Shown here piece after piece: positions 42,176 through 52,277 of a DNA stretch of 64,000 nucleotides; position 1 is the stretch's first letter, and each line of letters opens with the position of its first letter. This stretch comes from Lucinisca nassula (taxonomy: Eukaryota > Mollusca > Bivalvia > Lucinida > Lucinidae), in NCBI GenBank assembly GCA_963580285.1, contig OY757011.1, positions 102,888,316 to 102,952,315 on the forward strand, given 5' to 3'. The position numbers and the translations under genes were made by a program. The notes beneath the pieces are model-generated. The model saw nothing but the letters and a program-made list of their open reading frames with translations, searched no databases and was not told where the DNA came from.

Positions 42176-43489
42176 CACGCCTACGGAACGATAGAATGCG
42201 TAACCATTGGTTAAGAACGTGAAGCAACTAGAGCGACATCCGGTTAGGAATTAGATCGCTAAAAAAGGTAAAGAAACTGTGCAGTTTCTGTGTTTCATAA
42301 GTTATATAATTTTTACGAGGAAGTTATTTAAAAAACGGGGAATTACATTCAGGAGCCCATTGATATCGGCATCTTTGGAGTAAATACCAAATCCCGTACT
42401 TCACACATTTTGGCTAAATTTAGTTTCTCCTGCTGAAGGTGAACTCAAGCCTTAGAAAACGAGTGGTTTTTCGAGGTGTTTGTTGCCTTTTATTTATTAC
42501 TGCGCTTTGCTACAAGTTCAGCGTATTAAAATGCACACACATTAAACATATATGGTTATATGTGTTGTGGATATTTTGCTTGTCAATGCAGCACTAGCGA
42601 GAAATCACCACGGAAAAGGTCGAAAATGGTTGGTTACGCATTAGATCTATAGAAATGATAACAAAACTTGCATCTATAAAGCGGATCTGTTTTCATCTCC
42701 ACGGCCCCAGAATCACCCGCACCTTGTTCTACGGAACCATTTTTATCCAACCTGATAAGCAGTGCGCTATTGATTCGAAAATGACATAGTATTTTATGGA
42801 AACATTTTCAGTCTCCAGAATCATAGTACCGAATGATTTTCACGGACTTTTACGCTGTGTTTGTTTTACCAATGGTCCGGTAATTGCCTGAAATGAAATT
42901 AAACAGGTTTTGGAGTTTTAATTTCTGCGAAGAACTCCTCATCTGCCAAAATTTGCTGGTTAAGCATTAGATCGTCTGGTTAAGCATTCGATAGCCAGAG
43001 AGGAGAAAATCACATCAGTTGCTGCCTAAGTAAATGCCAGCAGCTTACTACAATAAAAGGTGGTCTACATATGATTTCTAAATTATGTTAAAATCACCAG
43101 AGAAAGAAAGCCGTGATGAAAAATACTTTTCTGGACAAGACCATTAAATGTCTGGGTATCATGCTTATCTGATCGAATGACGCACAGATTCATAAATAAG
43201 AGGTCATTACTTGCTTTTGTAGAAAACAAAATGGCCAGCTTATGCTTTTTAATGGCGATTAAATCTATATCGTGTTTCTATGGTCAAGCATTAGAGAGCC
43301 AGGTTGAGCATAAGACACCCATGATTATAAACTTGGTGCTTATAAAAAATAGAAGTAAAGCAATGATCAGGAATCAATACCAGCTGGCTATCCAAAATGC
43401 GATACATACAATCAGTGACAAACAATAACATAAATAAACCGCCAAAGAAGAACCGCCTTGTAACAGTCAGTGAAAAGAATTCCACTGGG

Positions 43490-43830
43490 AATTGTTTGTC
43501 AATCGACCCAAAGGTGCTCAGAAGAAAAGCTGTTCTATGCTTAAGTGCACGTGAATATCACTGACTTGTCGGGAAAACTATTAGAATGAAAATAGTCGCA
43601 GTGAGGTCAGACTGTTGTGAAAAACTAAAGATGGTTATCTTGGAAACATAGGATGGGCTTGGCAAAGAGTGTAGACCCTGATCAGACGCTGCAGAATCCG
43701 GCGTCTGGTGAAGATGTACACTATTTGATTGGACACTGGAATTTAAGAGATTAATGAAACAGTTTAAGACTATTTCTCCTACCTACACTCGGAGGCAATA
43801 GACCCACCAGTCCTTTGTTGTTGTTTTTTT
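43490..43830 (+). mobile_element. Family B2 element inside the long-TIR element
   Basis: GTCAATCGACCCAAAGGTGC start, hairpin TGTAGACCCTGATCAGACGC / GCGTCTGGTGAAGATGTACA, ending near CACCAGTCCTTTG. Confidence 0.7.
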
Positions 43831-43839
43831 AAATCACAT

Positions 43840-43948
43840 TATATTTTGTGCAGAAATGAGAAAAAATATCACAATTTTTCATCTTAAAATTTTCGTTTTT
43901 TTGGCGATAAAGGTTACATTGTATTTGTATAGGCGTGTTTTCGTAATG
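43840..43948 (-). mobile_element. Half family A element
   Basis: Only the part from ATTTTGTGCAGAAATGAG to TATAGGCGTGTTTTCGTAATG is present. Confidence 0.7.
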
Positions 43949-44142
43949 ATTATTCAAAGAAACAAAATGATGTGGAGAAAACAAATGTCTACAACCTTTT
44001 TAGTACTAAATACAATATTATCAATAGTCGGTCGATAGTGAACAAAAAACTGGACTTTTGGCTTAATGTAAACTGCCTAATCACTGCCTAGATACATCCG
44101 TGAGAAAATATTGCTCCATATTCAAAACGGTTTCAAAAGTTC

Positions 44143-44285
44143 CTCATATCTAAACATGATACTGCAGATGGAAGAAAATATTATAACTTGTATGTTCTAT
44201 CAATTTATTATATCTATATTTTTTCCTCATATCTAAAAATGACACTGCCGATGAAACAAAATGTTATAGCGTGTATGTTTTATTA
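44143..44285. repeat. Direct duplication of about 60 bp
   Basis: CTCATATCTAAACATGATAC..TTGTATGTTCTAT and CTCATATCTAAAAATGACAC..GTGTATGTTTTAT are diverged tandem copies. Confidence 0.7.
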
Positions 44286-44394
44286 AGAAGGAAGATTAGA
44301 TCATGGAAGATTAGCTGAGGGCCTCGTGGAAGATTAGCTATTACATGTATTTTTGTATGTGCTAAATGTTGCTACCCTCACTAAATAAAGTCCT

Positions 44395-44445
44395 TTCTTA
44401 CTTACTGACTGACTGACTGGCTGACTGACTTACTTACTTACTTCT
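44395..44445. repeat. (CTTA/CTGA)n microsatellite
   Basis: CTTACTTACTGACTGACTGAC and further tetranucleotide units. Confidence 0.9.
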
Positions 44446-44754
44446 CTAAATTTATTTAATGAACGCACCTGTCCTCCTGTTTACTCAAAATTTATAAATT
44501 TTACAAATGGATTCTAGTTCGTCTTGATTAACATGATTAAGAATACATGGTGTGTCATTCTTGCGCTGTTTGTATTAATAAGAAGTTGGTTTTAGACAAT
44601 ATCTTTACCTTATCGTTTTGACAGTTAGCATAGAACTCACGGGATCTCCGATCTGGGTTATCGATCATGATACAGACATATATTTTGGGGGCATGCGCAG
44701 TCCCAGGAGTAGGATATTCCGGCTACCTATTTGCTTTGCAGAGGCGAGCTAAAA

Positions 44755-45040
44755 CTAATACACCTTTCTTTTGCGTTAATATCCTTTTTTCGCATTACTA
44801 CGCCTTTTGATTCGCGTAAAAACGCCTTTGATTCGCATCACTGCGCCTTTCTTTTGCGTTACTACGTCTTTCTTTTGCATTAGTATGCACTTTTTCGCGT
44901 TACTACGCCTTGTTTTTGCGTTACTACGCCTTTTTGCGTAGCTTCGCCTTCTGATTGGCGTTACTGCGTCTTTTGTTTTGCGTTTCTACGCCTTTGTTGC
45001 GTTATTACGTCTTTTGTGTCGCGTTACTGCGCCTTTACGG
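44755..45040. repeat. GCGTTACTACGCC degenerate minisatellite
   Basis: About 13 degenerate units of roughly 20-24 bp, each GCGTTACTACGCCTTTnTTTT-like. Many units contain a GCGT..ACGC half-dyad, so single strands could fold. Confidence 0.85.
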
Positions 45041-46353
45041 TATTTTATTTTCTCCTACATAAGCCAAATAGGCTCTCGTATCTGCAGTGTTAACGATCTT
45101 ACCCTTAGCCTTTCACGCCTGAGTTTCTTAAACGGGTTCTCTCCATTTTTTTTTATTTTGGGCAATTCTTGTTAATAGGGGATTTAGTCAAATTCATTTA
45201 CAGGATGGCGAACAGCTTTGATTCTCGGATGAGACGGTTCATTAATGGCCGTCCCTTCCGGATATAGATTTAATCGCCATTACAAAGCGTAAGCTGGCCA
45301 TTTTGTTTTCTACAAAAGCAAGTAATGACCTCTTATTAATGAATCGGCGCGTCATTCGGTCAGATAAGCATGATACCCAGACATTTAATGGTCTTGTCCA
45401 GAAAAGTATTTTTCATCACAGCTTTCTTTCTCTGGTGATTTTAACACAATTCAGAAATCATATGTAGACCACCTTTTATTATAGTAAGCTGCTGGCATTT
45501 ACTTAGGCAGCAACTGGTTTGATTTTCTCCTCTGGTTATCGATTGCTCAACCAGACGATCTAATGCTTAACCAGCAAATTTTGGCAGATGAGGAGTTCTT
45601 CGCAGAAATTAAAACTTCAAAACCTGTTTTATTTCATTTCAGTCAATTACCGGACCATTGATAAAACAAACACAGCGTAAAAGTCCGTGAAAATCATTCG
45701 GTACTATGATTCTGGAGACTGAAAATGTTTCCATAAAATACTATGTCATTATCGAATCAATAGCGCACTGCTTATCAGGTTGGATAAAAATGGTTCCGTA
45801 GAACAAGGTGCGGGTGATTCTGGGGCCGTGGAGATGAAAACAGATCCGCTTTATAGTTGCAAGTTCTGTTATCATTTCTATAGATCTTATGCGTAACCAA
45901 CCATTTTCGACCTTTTCCGTGGTGATTTCTCGCTAGTGCTGCATTGACAAGCAAAATATCCACAACACATTTAACCATATATGTTTATTGTGTGTGCATG
46001 TTAATACGCTGAACTTGTAGCAAAGCGCAGTAATAAATAAAAGGCAACAAACACCTCGAAAAACCACTCGTTTTCTAAGGCTTGAGTTCACCTTCAGCAG
46101 GAGAAACTAAATTTAGCCAAAATGTGTGAAGTACGAGATTTGGTATTTACTCCAAAGATGCCGATATCAATGGGCTTATGAATGTAATTCCCCGTTTTAT
46201 AAATAACTTCCTCGTAAAAATTATATAACTTATGAAACACAGAAATTGCACAGTTTCTTTACCTTTTTAGCGATCTAATTCCTAACCGGATGTCGCTCTA
46301 ATTGCTTCACGTTCTTAACCAATGGTTACGCATTCTATCGTTCCGTAGGCGTG

Positions 46354-46459
46354 CTCAATGTCGGGTAAAAGTCCCACAAAATTAGAAGCAGCGACACCAA
46401 AATGACCTAATAATTAGTGTTTACGGTGAGGTAAAATCTCAATTCAAACAAACAAAAAA
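46354..46459 (+). mobile_element. SINE-C, right half
   Basis: CTCAATGTCGGGTAAAAGTC to AATTCAAACAAACAAAAA. Completes the copy that begins at 41982. Confidence 0.92.
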
Positions 46460-46663
46460 ACGGGGTTATCAAATGTATCCATTACATGGGCTTGGTCCCG
46501 CGAAAGGGATCAAGATAATTAGTACAGACCCGGATCTACAAACCAGGGGGCTTGTCCAACATATAACAAAGGAAGCATCCACCGGTATACAATGGGTTAA
46601 ACAGTATTTAATTAAATCTAAGATACAACAAACTGAATATGACAGCAAGCATGCAGCTTAAAA

Positions 46664-46960
46664 TGTTTGTTTGTTTGTTTGTTTATTTGATGTTAAACGT
46701 TCCCATCAACAATATTTAGGTCATTTTAGAGACGTTTCTTCAAATTTTGTGGGACTTTTACTCGACACTGAGATGAAATGACTTCTCAAGCCCAGCCACA
46801 TAATGAAACCAATATGGCTTATATACACAGGACGGTCTGACTAGGATCACTTTGCCTGGGCAGGGCGGTTAACCAGTACTCGTGTGTGGCCAGTTTCAGC
46901 TCTGCGTGGAAGCATCGTGCAGCCCAATCTATTTCTCTAAGCCCCGATGGGCGGGGGCTG
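46664..46960 (-). mobile_element. SINE-C, reverse, near full length
   Basis: TGTTTGTTTGTTTGTTTATT to CCCCGATGGGCGGGGGC. Confidence 0.88.
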
Positions 46961-47022
46961 TCATTTATTACAAATAAAGGTAAATGAAGTAAGGTGTCAA
47001 AACAATATATACGAATATATTT

Positions 47023-47170
47023 TCATGGCTGAGTCGAACCCGTTCTTGAGTCCCCATACCCCCTAATAAGAAATATTAGAGAAAGTTAAGAGTTTTATTT
47101 ATCTCAAAACTGTATGTGTGCTCGTAAGAATCGCCTCGATGAGGCGATACTATTGAGACACGTGCAAAAT
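47023..47170 (-). mobile_element. Partial family F element
   Basis: CATGGCTGAGTCGAACCCG and the core CGTAAGAATCGCCTCGATGAGGCGATACTA remain; the other end is missing. Confidence 0.7.
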
Positions 47171-47189
47171 ACTTTTGGGGTCGTATTAT

Positions 47190-47525
47190 CAATCGACCCA
47201 AAGTTACTCACTACAGAAGCTTCATGTCTGCTATTGTCCACGTGACTATCGCTAACCATGTACGGAATCCGGGTAACGGTTATTTATAGCAGCGCTATTC
47301 TCCGTGAAGACAGTGCGCTGGTTTAAGGCAAAATCCGGACTGGACTCATGTACTGCGACGTTGACAAACAGTGTAGACCCGGATCAGACGGCGCAGAACG
47401 CGGCGTCTGATCAGGGTCTTCACTGTTTGCTTAAAGTACAGATGTTTAAGGATTAAACAAAATAGTCTAATTTCCGGTTCCAGCCAACCCTACTGTCGAT
47501 CTACCGGTACTGCCAGTGCTTTGAT
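47190..47525 (+). mobile_element. Family B2 element
   Basis: CAATCGACCCAAAGTTACTC to CAGTGCTTTGATTTT. The hairpin at about 47370-47430 (AGACCCGGATCAGACGGCGC / GCGGCGTCTGATCAGGGTCT) is nearly perfect. Confidence 0.8.
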
Positions 47526-47660
47526 TTTTTATAGCAGCTAATTATGCTATGCAGTGAAATGTGAGTGAGTGAGTTTTAGTTTTACGTCCCACCAACAGCT
47601 AAGGTCATACGGAGACGGGACCTCGGTTTAAAGACTCATCCGAAAGTCTGTCTATGCAGA

Positions 47661-48120
47661 GAAATCAGTGCATATCTTAAACAAATGAAAATGACATGAT
47701 ATGAAAGTTTCACAGTGATGTTATTTTCACAAACTACTTTTTTTTGTTTGTTTTTCGTATAAAATAAAAAGAAAATTTACATTTTTCGATAAGCCTGCCC
47801 AGGCAAAGCGGTGCGAGTCGGCCCGTCTATGCTTGTAAACCGTATTGGTTTCATTGGGCGGCAGGGCTTGAGATGTCATTTCATCTCAATGTCGGGTAAA
47901 AGTCCCACAAAATTGGAAGCAACGTCTCCAAAATGACCTTTACAGTGTTGACCGGGACGTTAAACCTCAAATCAAACAAAACAGTGCATGTCTGAAACAA
48001 ATGAAAATTACATAATGTGAAAGTTTCACAGTGATGTTATTTTTCACAAGTAGCAGCCGGGACTACCCTTTTTTTGTTTGTTTTTCGTGTAAAATAAAAA
48101 TAAATTTTACCTTTTTCGAT
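47661..48120. repeat. About 130-bp duplication separated by a SINE-C
   Basis: 47661-47790 and 47981-48120 share AAACAAATGAAAAT..ACAT, GAAAGTTTCACAGTGATG and TTTTGTTTGTTTTTCGT. A SINE-C (47791-47983) lies between. The copies are too long to be a SINE target duplication, so a segmental event is likely. Confidence 0.75.
47791..47983 (+). mobile_element. SINE-C, 5'-truncated
   Basis: AAGCCTGCCCAGGCAAAGCGG to AAATCAAACAAAAC. Confidence 0.88.
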
Positions 48121-48246
48121 AAACACAAATATTTCATAGACTCGGTGAAAAAATATTTAATCGAGTGTGTTGAAAATATCAGAATTATTTACGAGTGCGA
48201 AGCATGGTACGATCAGCTGTTTATACATCGCCAAAGTCACATACAA

Positions 48247-48446
48247 CATTACGCAACACGCCTATACAAATACATTGCCACCTTTATCGCCGAAAAAATG
48301 AAAATTTTACAATGAAAAATTGTGATATTTTTCTTATTTCTGCTCAGCAGAAATAAGACAAATAAGGTATACCCCCGGAAACCCCAGTTTTACTATATAA
48401 AAGTGGGGTTCAAGGGGGTCAAAATTATAGGCGTGTTTTCGTGATG
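48247..48446 (+). mobile_element. Family A element with precise loss of its core
   Basis: Both TIRs are present (CATTACGCAACACGCCTATA, TATAGGCGTGTTTTCGTGATG). The centre reads TTATTTCTGCTCAGCAGAAATAA, where about 80 bp of core palindrome should lie. A short perfect palindrome is left at the junction. Confidence 0.85.
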
Positions 48447-48711
48447 AGTAAACAGAGGATATTTATTTTTATTGATTTTTTTGATAAATACAAAAAAAAA
48501 AAAAAATTTCATCTCGTGTGTTGAAACATCAAATTTTCACTCGTGCTTCGCACTCGTGAAAATTCTGAAGTTTTCAACACACTCGATGAAATATCTTTGG
48601 AATTTATCCAAAAACGAACTAAATATTCTCAATTTATTCCTCCTGACCCTAACGCTATGAGTAACCTTCAATGCCTCGAGCCTGTCCTTATCTCGAACAA
48701 TGTTTCATGGT

Positions 48712-48835
48712 CCAAAAGGCACTCAATGTCGGGTAAAAGTCCCACAAAATTGGAAGCAACGTCTCCAAAATGACCTATACAGTGTTGTCGTGGACGTTAA
48801 ACCTAAAATCAAACAAACAAAACCAAAAGGTACTC
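48712..48835 (+). mobile_element. SINE-C 3' fragment with target duplication
   Basis: Only the last 98 bp (48725-48822) inserted, flanked by CCAAAAGG-C/T-ACTC at 48712-48724 and 48823-48835. This shows 5' truncation at integration, as for LINE-driven retroposition. Confidence 0.88.
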
Positions 48836-48913
48836 GAGGCGTTGCAGTCCGAGTGTAACTATTGTAAAATGTTTTTCCTCGTATTCACCCCGTCCAATAA
48901 AAAGAACAAATGT

Positions 48914-49128
48914 AATGCTCTGCACGCTGAGTATTTTTTTTTTTTTTTTTTTTTTTAGCAGTCGACATTTTGAAATATTTTTGTTACTTTTCCATGAAAA
49001 CAGGATTTGACATCTCATGCAAAGTGTTTCCTATGGAGACAATTTGCATGAGATGTCATATCCTGTTTTCTCGGATTCATCAATTTGTCGCCTGCTAAAC
49101 AAGCCAAGAAAGTGGTAAACGCAATAAT
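48914..49128. mobile_element. Family R element
   Basis: TTAGCAGTCGACA at the left and TGTCGCCTGCTAA at the right, with an inner stem GAAAACAGGATTTGACATCT / AGATGTCATATCCTGTTTTC. It ends within 10 bp of the stop codon of paralog 4 and so probably contributes to its 3' region. Confidence 0.7.
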
Positions 49129-49134
49129 GGCGAT

Positions 49135-49566
49135 TTATTTTAGCTCAATTGTCTCGTTTCTATCTTTTGATGAGCTTTGTCCTAGGTCGAAAATAAAATT
49201 AGCACCATTTGCATCCTCTTGCATTGTCGTCTGCTTCTGAGAATGAGCGTTCGTCTGCTCCTCTTCTGAGTCGTCTGCTGCGTATTTTTCCTCTGTGGTT
49301 TCGTCACAGCATGGTAAGCAATCAAGCTTCTCTTTCAATCGTCTTCTCTTTGTCCAACAAATAATGAACAGAAACACAAAGCTGCCCAAAAAGAAGACCA
49401 CGCCCAGTATGATAACAGCCGTGTAGTCCTTGGACCCACCGACTATCATGAGGATGAATCCAAACAGAAGCATGAACGCGCAAAGAAATACTCCGACGAA
49501 TGCACGTTTACAACGTGCCGAGCATGCGGGCTTTAGTCCAGCCTCTTCATCCCCACCAGTCGCCAT
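49135..49566 (-). CDS. Two-helix small membrane protein, paralog 4
   Basis: A 143-residue uninterrupted frame. The N-terminus is short with Cys15, Cys19 and a basic KR before helix 1 (about 22-43). A loop GGSKDYT leads to helix 2 (about 50-70, with ILGVVFFLGS, so only one G of the paralogs' GG is kept). Cys70 ends helix 2 and a strongly basic TKRRRLKEK follows, then CLPCC and an acidic Glu/Asp-rich tail. Basic flanks on both sides fit cytosolic termini. The ATG context is strong (AATAATGGCG). The stop TAA overlaps an AATAAA hexamer (CTAAAATAAATC), a candidate polyadenylation signal unusually close to the stop. It is the most divergent of the four. Confidence 0.75.
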   Translation of the reverse strand: MATGGDEEAGLKPACSARCKRAFVGVFLCAFMLLFGFILMIVGGSKDYTAVIILGVVFFLGSFVFLFIICWTKRRRLKEKLDCLPCCDETTEEKYAADDSEEEQTNAHSQKQTTMQEDANGANFIFDLGQSSSKDRNETIELK

Positions 49567-49955
49567 TATTTTCTGTGTCCTTCACAAAATACAGAGTTTC
49601 TGCTTTCTTATCCGCAACAGGACACAGTGACGCATATATATCCAAACATCTGACCAACATTTAATACGGATTGTCCAGTCATAAAATGTGGTTATAGGAA
49701 TACACCTGAATATAAATTAATCCAAAATGATCTTATTTTGTTGTTCAATATATGTCAGAACCGCACTTTAGACGCTTGTGTATCATTTTTCTATACCCGA
49801 GTTGTTTATTGTAAATTTTCTTACCCCAAATAAGTTTACATCCCGCGAAGGCGCGTCGTGATAAAATGACATGTTCGACCAGCGAAGACTGGGTGACCTT
49901 CACAACTCACCGATCTGAGTGGAGGAAAGAATGCTATTTAAAATCGAATTTAAAT
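49567..49955. other. Upstream region of paralog 4
   Basis: No repeat family recognised. No clear splice acceptor as in the other paralogs, only a weak AAAGCAG. Confidence 0.4.
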
Positions 49956-50195
49956 CATCACGAAAACACGCCTATATAATTTTGACCCCCGTGAACCCCA
50001 CTTTTACATAGTAAAACTTGGGTTTACAGGGGTATACCTTATTTTTCTTATTTCTGCTCTAAAAAATAGATTGTTGGAACACGCTAGAACCGCGTCATCG
50101 CTATATTTTGAGCAGAAATAAGAAAAATATCACGTTTTTTCATCTTCAAATTTTCGTTGTTTACAATGTATTTGTATGTATAGCCGTGTTTTAAA
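49956..50195 (-). mobile_element. Family A element with damaged core
   Basis: CATCACGAAAACACGCCTATA at the left, TATAGCCGTGTTTTA at the right. The core right arm is deleted (CTAGAACCGCGTCATCGCTATATTTTG). Confidence 0.8.
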
Positions 50196-50233
50196 TTGGT
50201 TTGAGACCGGTATAGTTCGTTCCATTTAGGGTA

Positions 50234-50513
50234 CATTACGCAAACACCCCTATACAAATACATTGCCACCTTTATCGCCGAAAAAATGAAAATTTTACGA
50301 TGAAAAATTGTGATATTTTTCTTATTTCTGCTCAAAATATAGATCGTGGGCACTCGTTAGAACCGCCTCATCGAGGCGGTTCTAACGAGTACCCACAATC
50401 TATATTTTAGAGCAGAAATAAGAAAAATAAGGTATACCCCCGGAAACCCCGGTTTTACTATATAAAAGTGGGGTTCAAGGGGGTCAAAATTATATAGGTG
50501 TGGTTTCGTGATG
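50234..50513 (+). mobile_element. Family A element, well preserved
   Basis: CATTACGCAAACACCCCTATA at the left, GGTGTGGTTTCGTGATG at the right, perfect core CTCGTTAGAACCGCCTC ATC GAGGCGG... Adjacent to the previous copy in opposite orientation. Confidence 0.88.
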
Positions 50514-50751
50514 AATTCAAAGCTCGGGGTCAAATCTGGGGCCAGTTGTTCAAAACTAACGACGTCGTTAGTTAACGTACCGTGAAAACTTTGATCATTA
50601 AATATGGCAATTATGCTAAAAGTTTTGTTGTACTCAGCTACACAGGATCTTCGCACCGACCCATCCTCCCACAAACTGAGGAAACTGGAGTACCCGAGAA
50701 AACCAGGAACATTGAATGGGCGACCAACACTCTGCCACATGACGGAGTCTT

Positions 50752-51170
50752 TGTTTTTGTTTGCTTTGATGTTTAACGTCGCCGTTAACACTGTAAAGGT
50801 CATTTTGGAGACGTTGCTTCCAATTTTGTGGGACGTTTACCCGACATTGAGATGAAATGACATCCCAAGCCCTGTCGCCCAATGCAACCAATAGGGTTTA
50901 TAAGCATGGACGGGCCGACTCACACCGCTTTGCCTCGTGTGCGGTCGGTTTCAGCTCTGCGCGGAAGTATCATGCAGCCCTTCTATTTATATATGCTCCT
51001 GTGCGCTATCCAGCCCCTCCCAATGCAACCAATAGGGTTTATAAGCATGGACGGGCCGACTCACACCGCTTTGCCTCGTGTGCAGTCGGTTTCAGCTCTG
51101 CGCGGAAGTATCATGCAGCCCATCTATTTATATATGCTCCTGTGCGCTATCCAGCCCCTCCCATAGCCCG
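50752..51170 (-). mobile_element. SINE-C with internal 141-bp tandem duplication
   Basis: Units 50881-51021 and 51022-51162 are almost identical (AATGCAACCAATAGGGTTTA..CTATCCAGCCCCTCC). Both lack the GCTTAGATCC..CCAGTACT segment (TTTGCCTCGTGTGC instead), so the deletion preceded the duplication. Confidence 0.88.
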
Positions 51171-51250
51171 ATAAAAGCAATTGCACAATGGCCGTATGTG
51201 GCACGTCACTAGAAAGCCCGTCTTCAGTGATTGCGACCGGGTAAAACACA

Positions 51251-51520
51251 CATTACAAAAACACGCCTACACAAATACATCGTAAATTTTACAGCCGAAA
51301 AAAGGGAAAATTTAAAGGATAAAAAATTGCCATATTTTTTCTTATTTCTGCTCAAAATATATAGTGGGTACATGCGAGACCTGCCTCATTGAGGCGGTTC
51401 TAACGAGTACCTACAATCTATATTTCAGAGCAGAAATAAGAAAAGTAAGGTTTGCCCCTGTAAATCCCAGTTTTACTAAATATATAAAAGTGGGCTTCAG
51501 TGGGGTTGAGTTTTCGTGAT
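51251..51520 (+). mobile_element. Family A element
   Basis: CATTACAAAAACACGCCTAC at the left, GTTGAGTTTTCGTGAT at the right. The core's left arm is mutated (ATGCGAGACCTGCCTC) and the right intact. Confidence 0.8.
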
Positions 51521-51764
51521 CCAAATCCGCCTGCTCGGTCACACAGACGAAACTAAATTTTTGCAGATCTTTCCTTTGCCCAGGCTAATCAAGTGAACGG
51601 TCATTAATCCCAACTTTACACATCTTTTCACCCTCAAATATCGTCTAGTTATTCATGTGAGAAAAAACGTTTGAAAACATCGAAGTTTTACGAGTTTTAT
51701 TGTTGGGTATAAACTAGTATGTAATTTTAACTAAAACTATCTTATTACATTTTCCCTATAAAAA

Positions 51765-52002
51765 GTTAATCCTGTCATGCGGAAAAAGTCCTCTTTACCC
51801 ATATATATGACAACAGAAAGTTTGGGAGTGGTCCATTTCCAATTATAGGGGTGCCAGACTTGTTTCATTTGCGTAAGTTGCAAAAATGTAAGTACCGTAA
51901 GCAAACAGTGTAGACCCTGATTAGACGCCGCGTTCTACATTGAGCGCAGTGTCTGATCTGGGACTGGTCCCTTAAAAGGGCCGCTAGGCATATATGGGTT
52001 AA
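51765..52002 (+). mobile_element. Family B3 element
   Basis: The arm GGAGTGGTCCATTTCCAATT, hairpin around GTAGACCCTGATTAGACGCC, ending in ATATATGGGTTAA. Confidence 0.65.
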
Positions 52003-52107
52003 GGCCCTCCAATGTTTTATGTGTGTAAATTTGAATGGTGAGAAACTTTTCGTCATTTAAATGCAAAATGCACGCCTCATCCTGTTTCTCGCAAACCTTT
52101 TCAAATG

Positions 52108-52180
52108 TCATCCTCTCCCCTTGCTGATTCACGAAAGGCAGTCGTCAGTTTCTGACGACAGAATGTGCACTGTACTGATT
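52108..52180 (+). mobile_element. SINE-D body fragment
   Basis: CCTCTCCCCTTGCTGATTC, GCAGTCGTCAGTTTCTG and GTGCACTGTACTG. Confidence 0.65.
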
Positions 52181-52277
52181 AAAGGTCATATACAAAAGGT
52201 ATAGAAATGCATTAAATTTGAAAAGAATCAAAGGGCGCAAACTGAATTAAGTTGTTTAACCAGTGCTTCAGCTGAAG

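Larger units (their letters stand above)
42176..46353. mobile_element. 4178-bp element with 1.1-kb terminal inverted repeats
   Basis: The left arm 42176-43271 and right arm 45261-46353 are near-identical inverted copies. Outer ends are CACGCCTACGGAACGATAG and its complement. CTCAA flanks both ends (42171-42175 and 46354-46358), a 5-bp target duplication inside a SINE-C copy, so the ends and the mobility are well defined. Repeated GGTTA-x-GCATTAGAT-like motifs occur in the arms (about 42242, 42630, 42959, 42979), possible protein-binding sites. The 1989-bp interior has a B2 copy, a half family A element, a 72-bp duplication and a GCGTTACTACGCC minisatellite, but no transposase frame. Non-autonomous; superfamily unassigned. 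Confidence 0.93.

Noticed and set aside
42176..46353. Assignment of the long-TIR element to Transib/RAG-like transposons
   Set aside because: Only the 5-bp target duplication fits. The termini lack the CACWRTG start and no transposase is present.
50857..51174. 105- and 94-residue frames with an internal repeat
   Set aside because: They are translations of the tandemly duplicated SINE-C.
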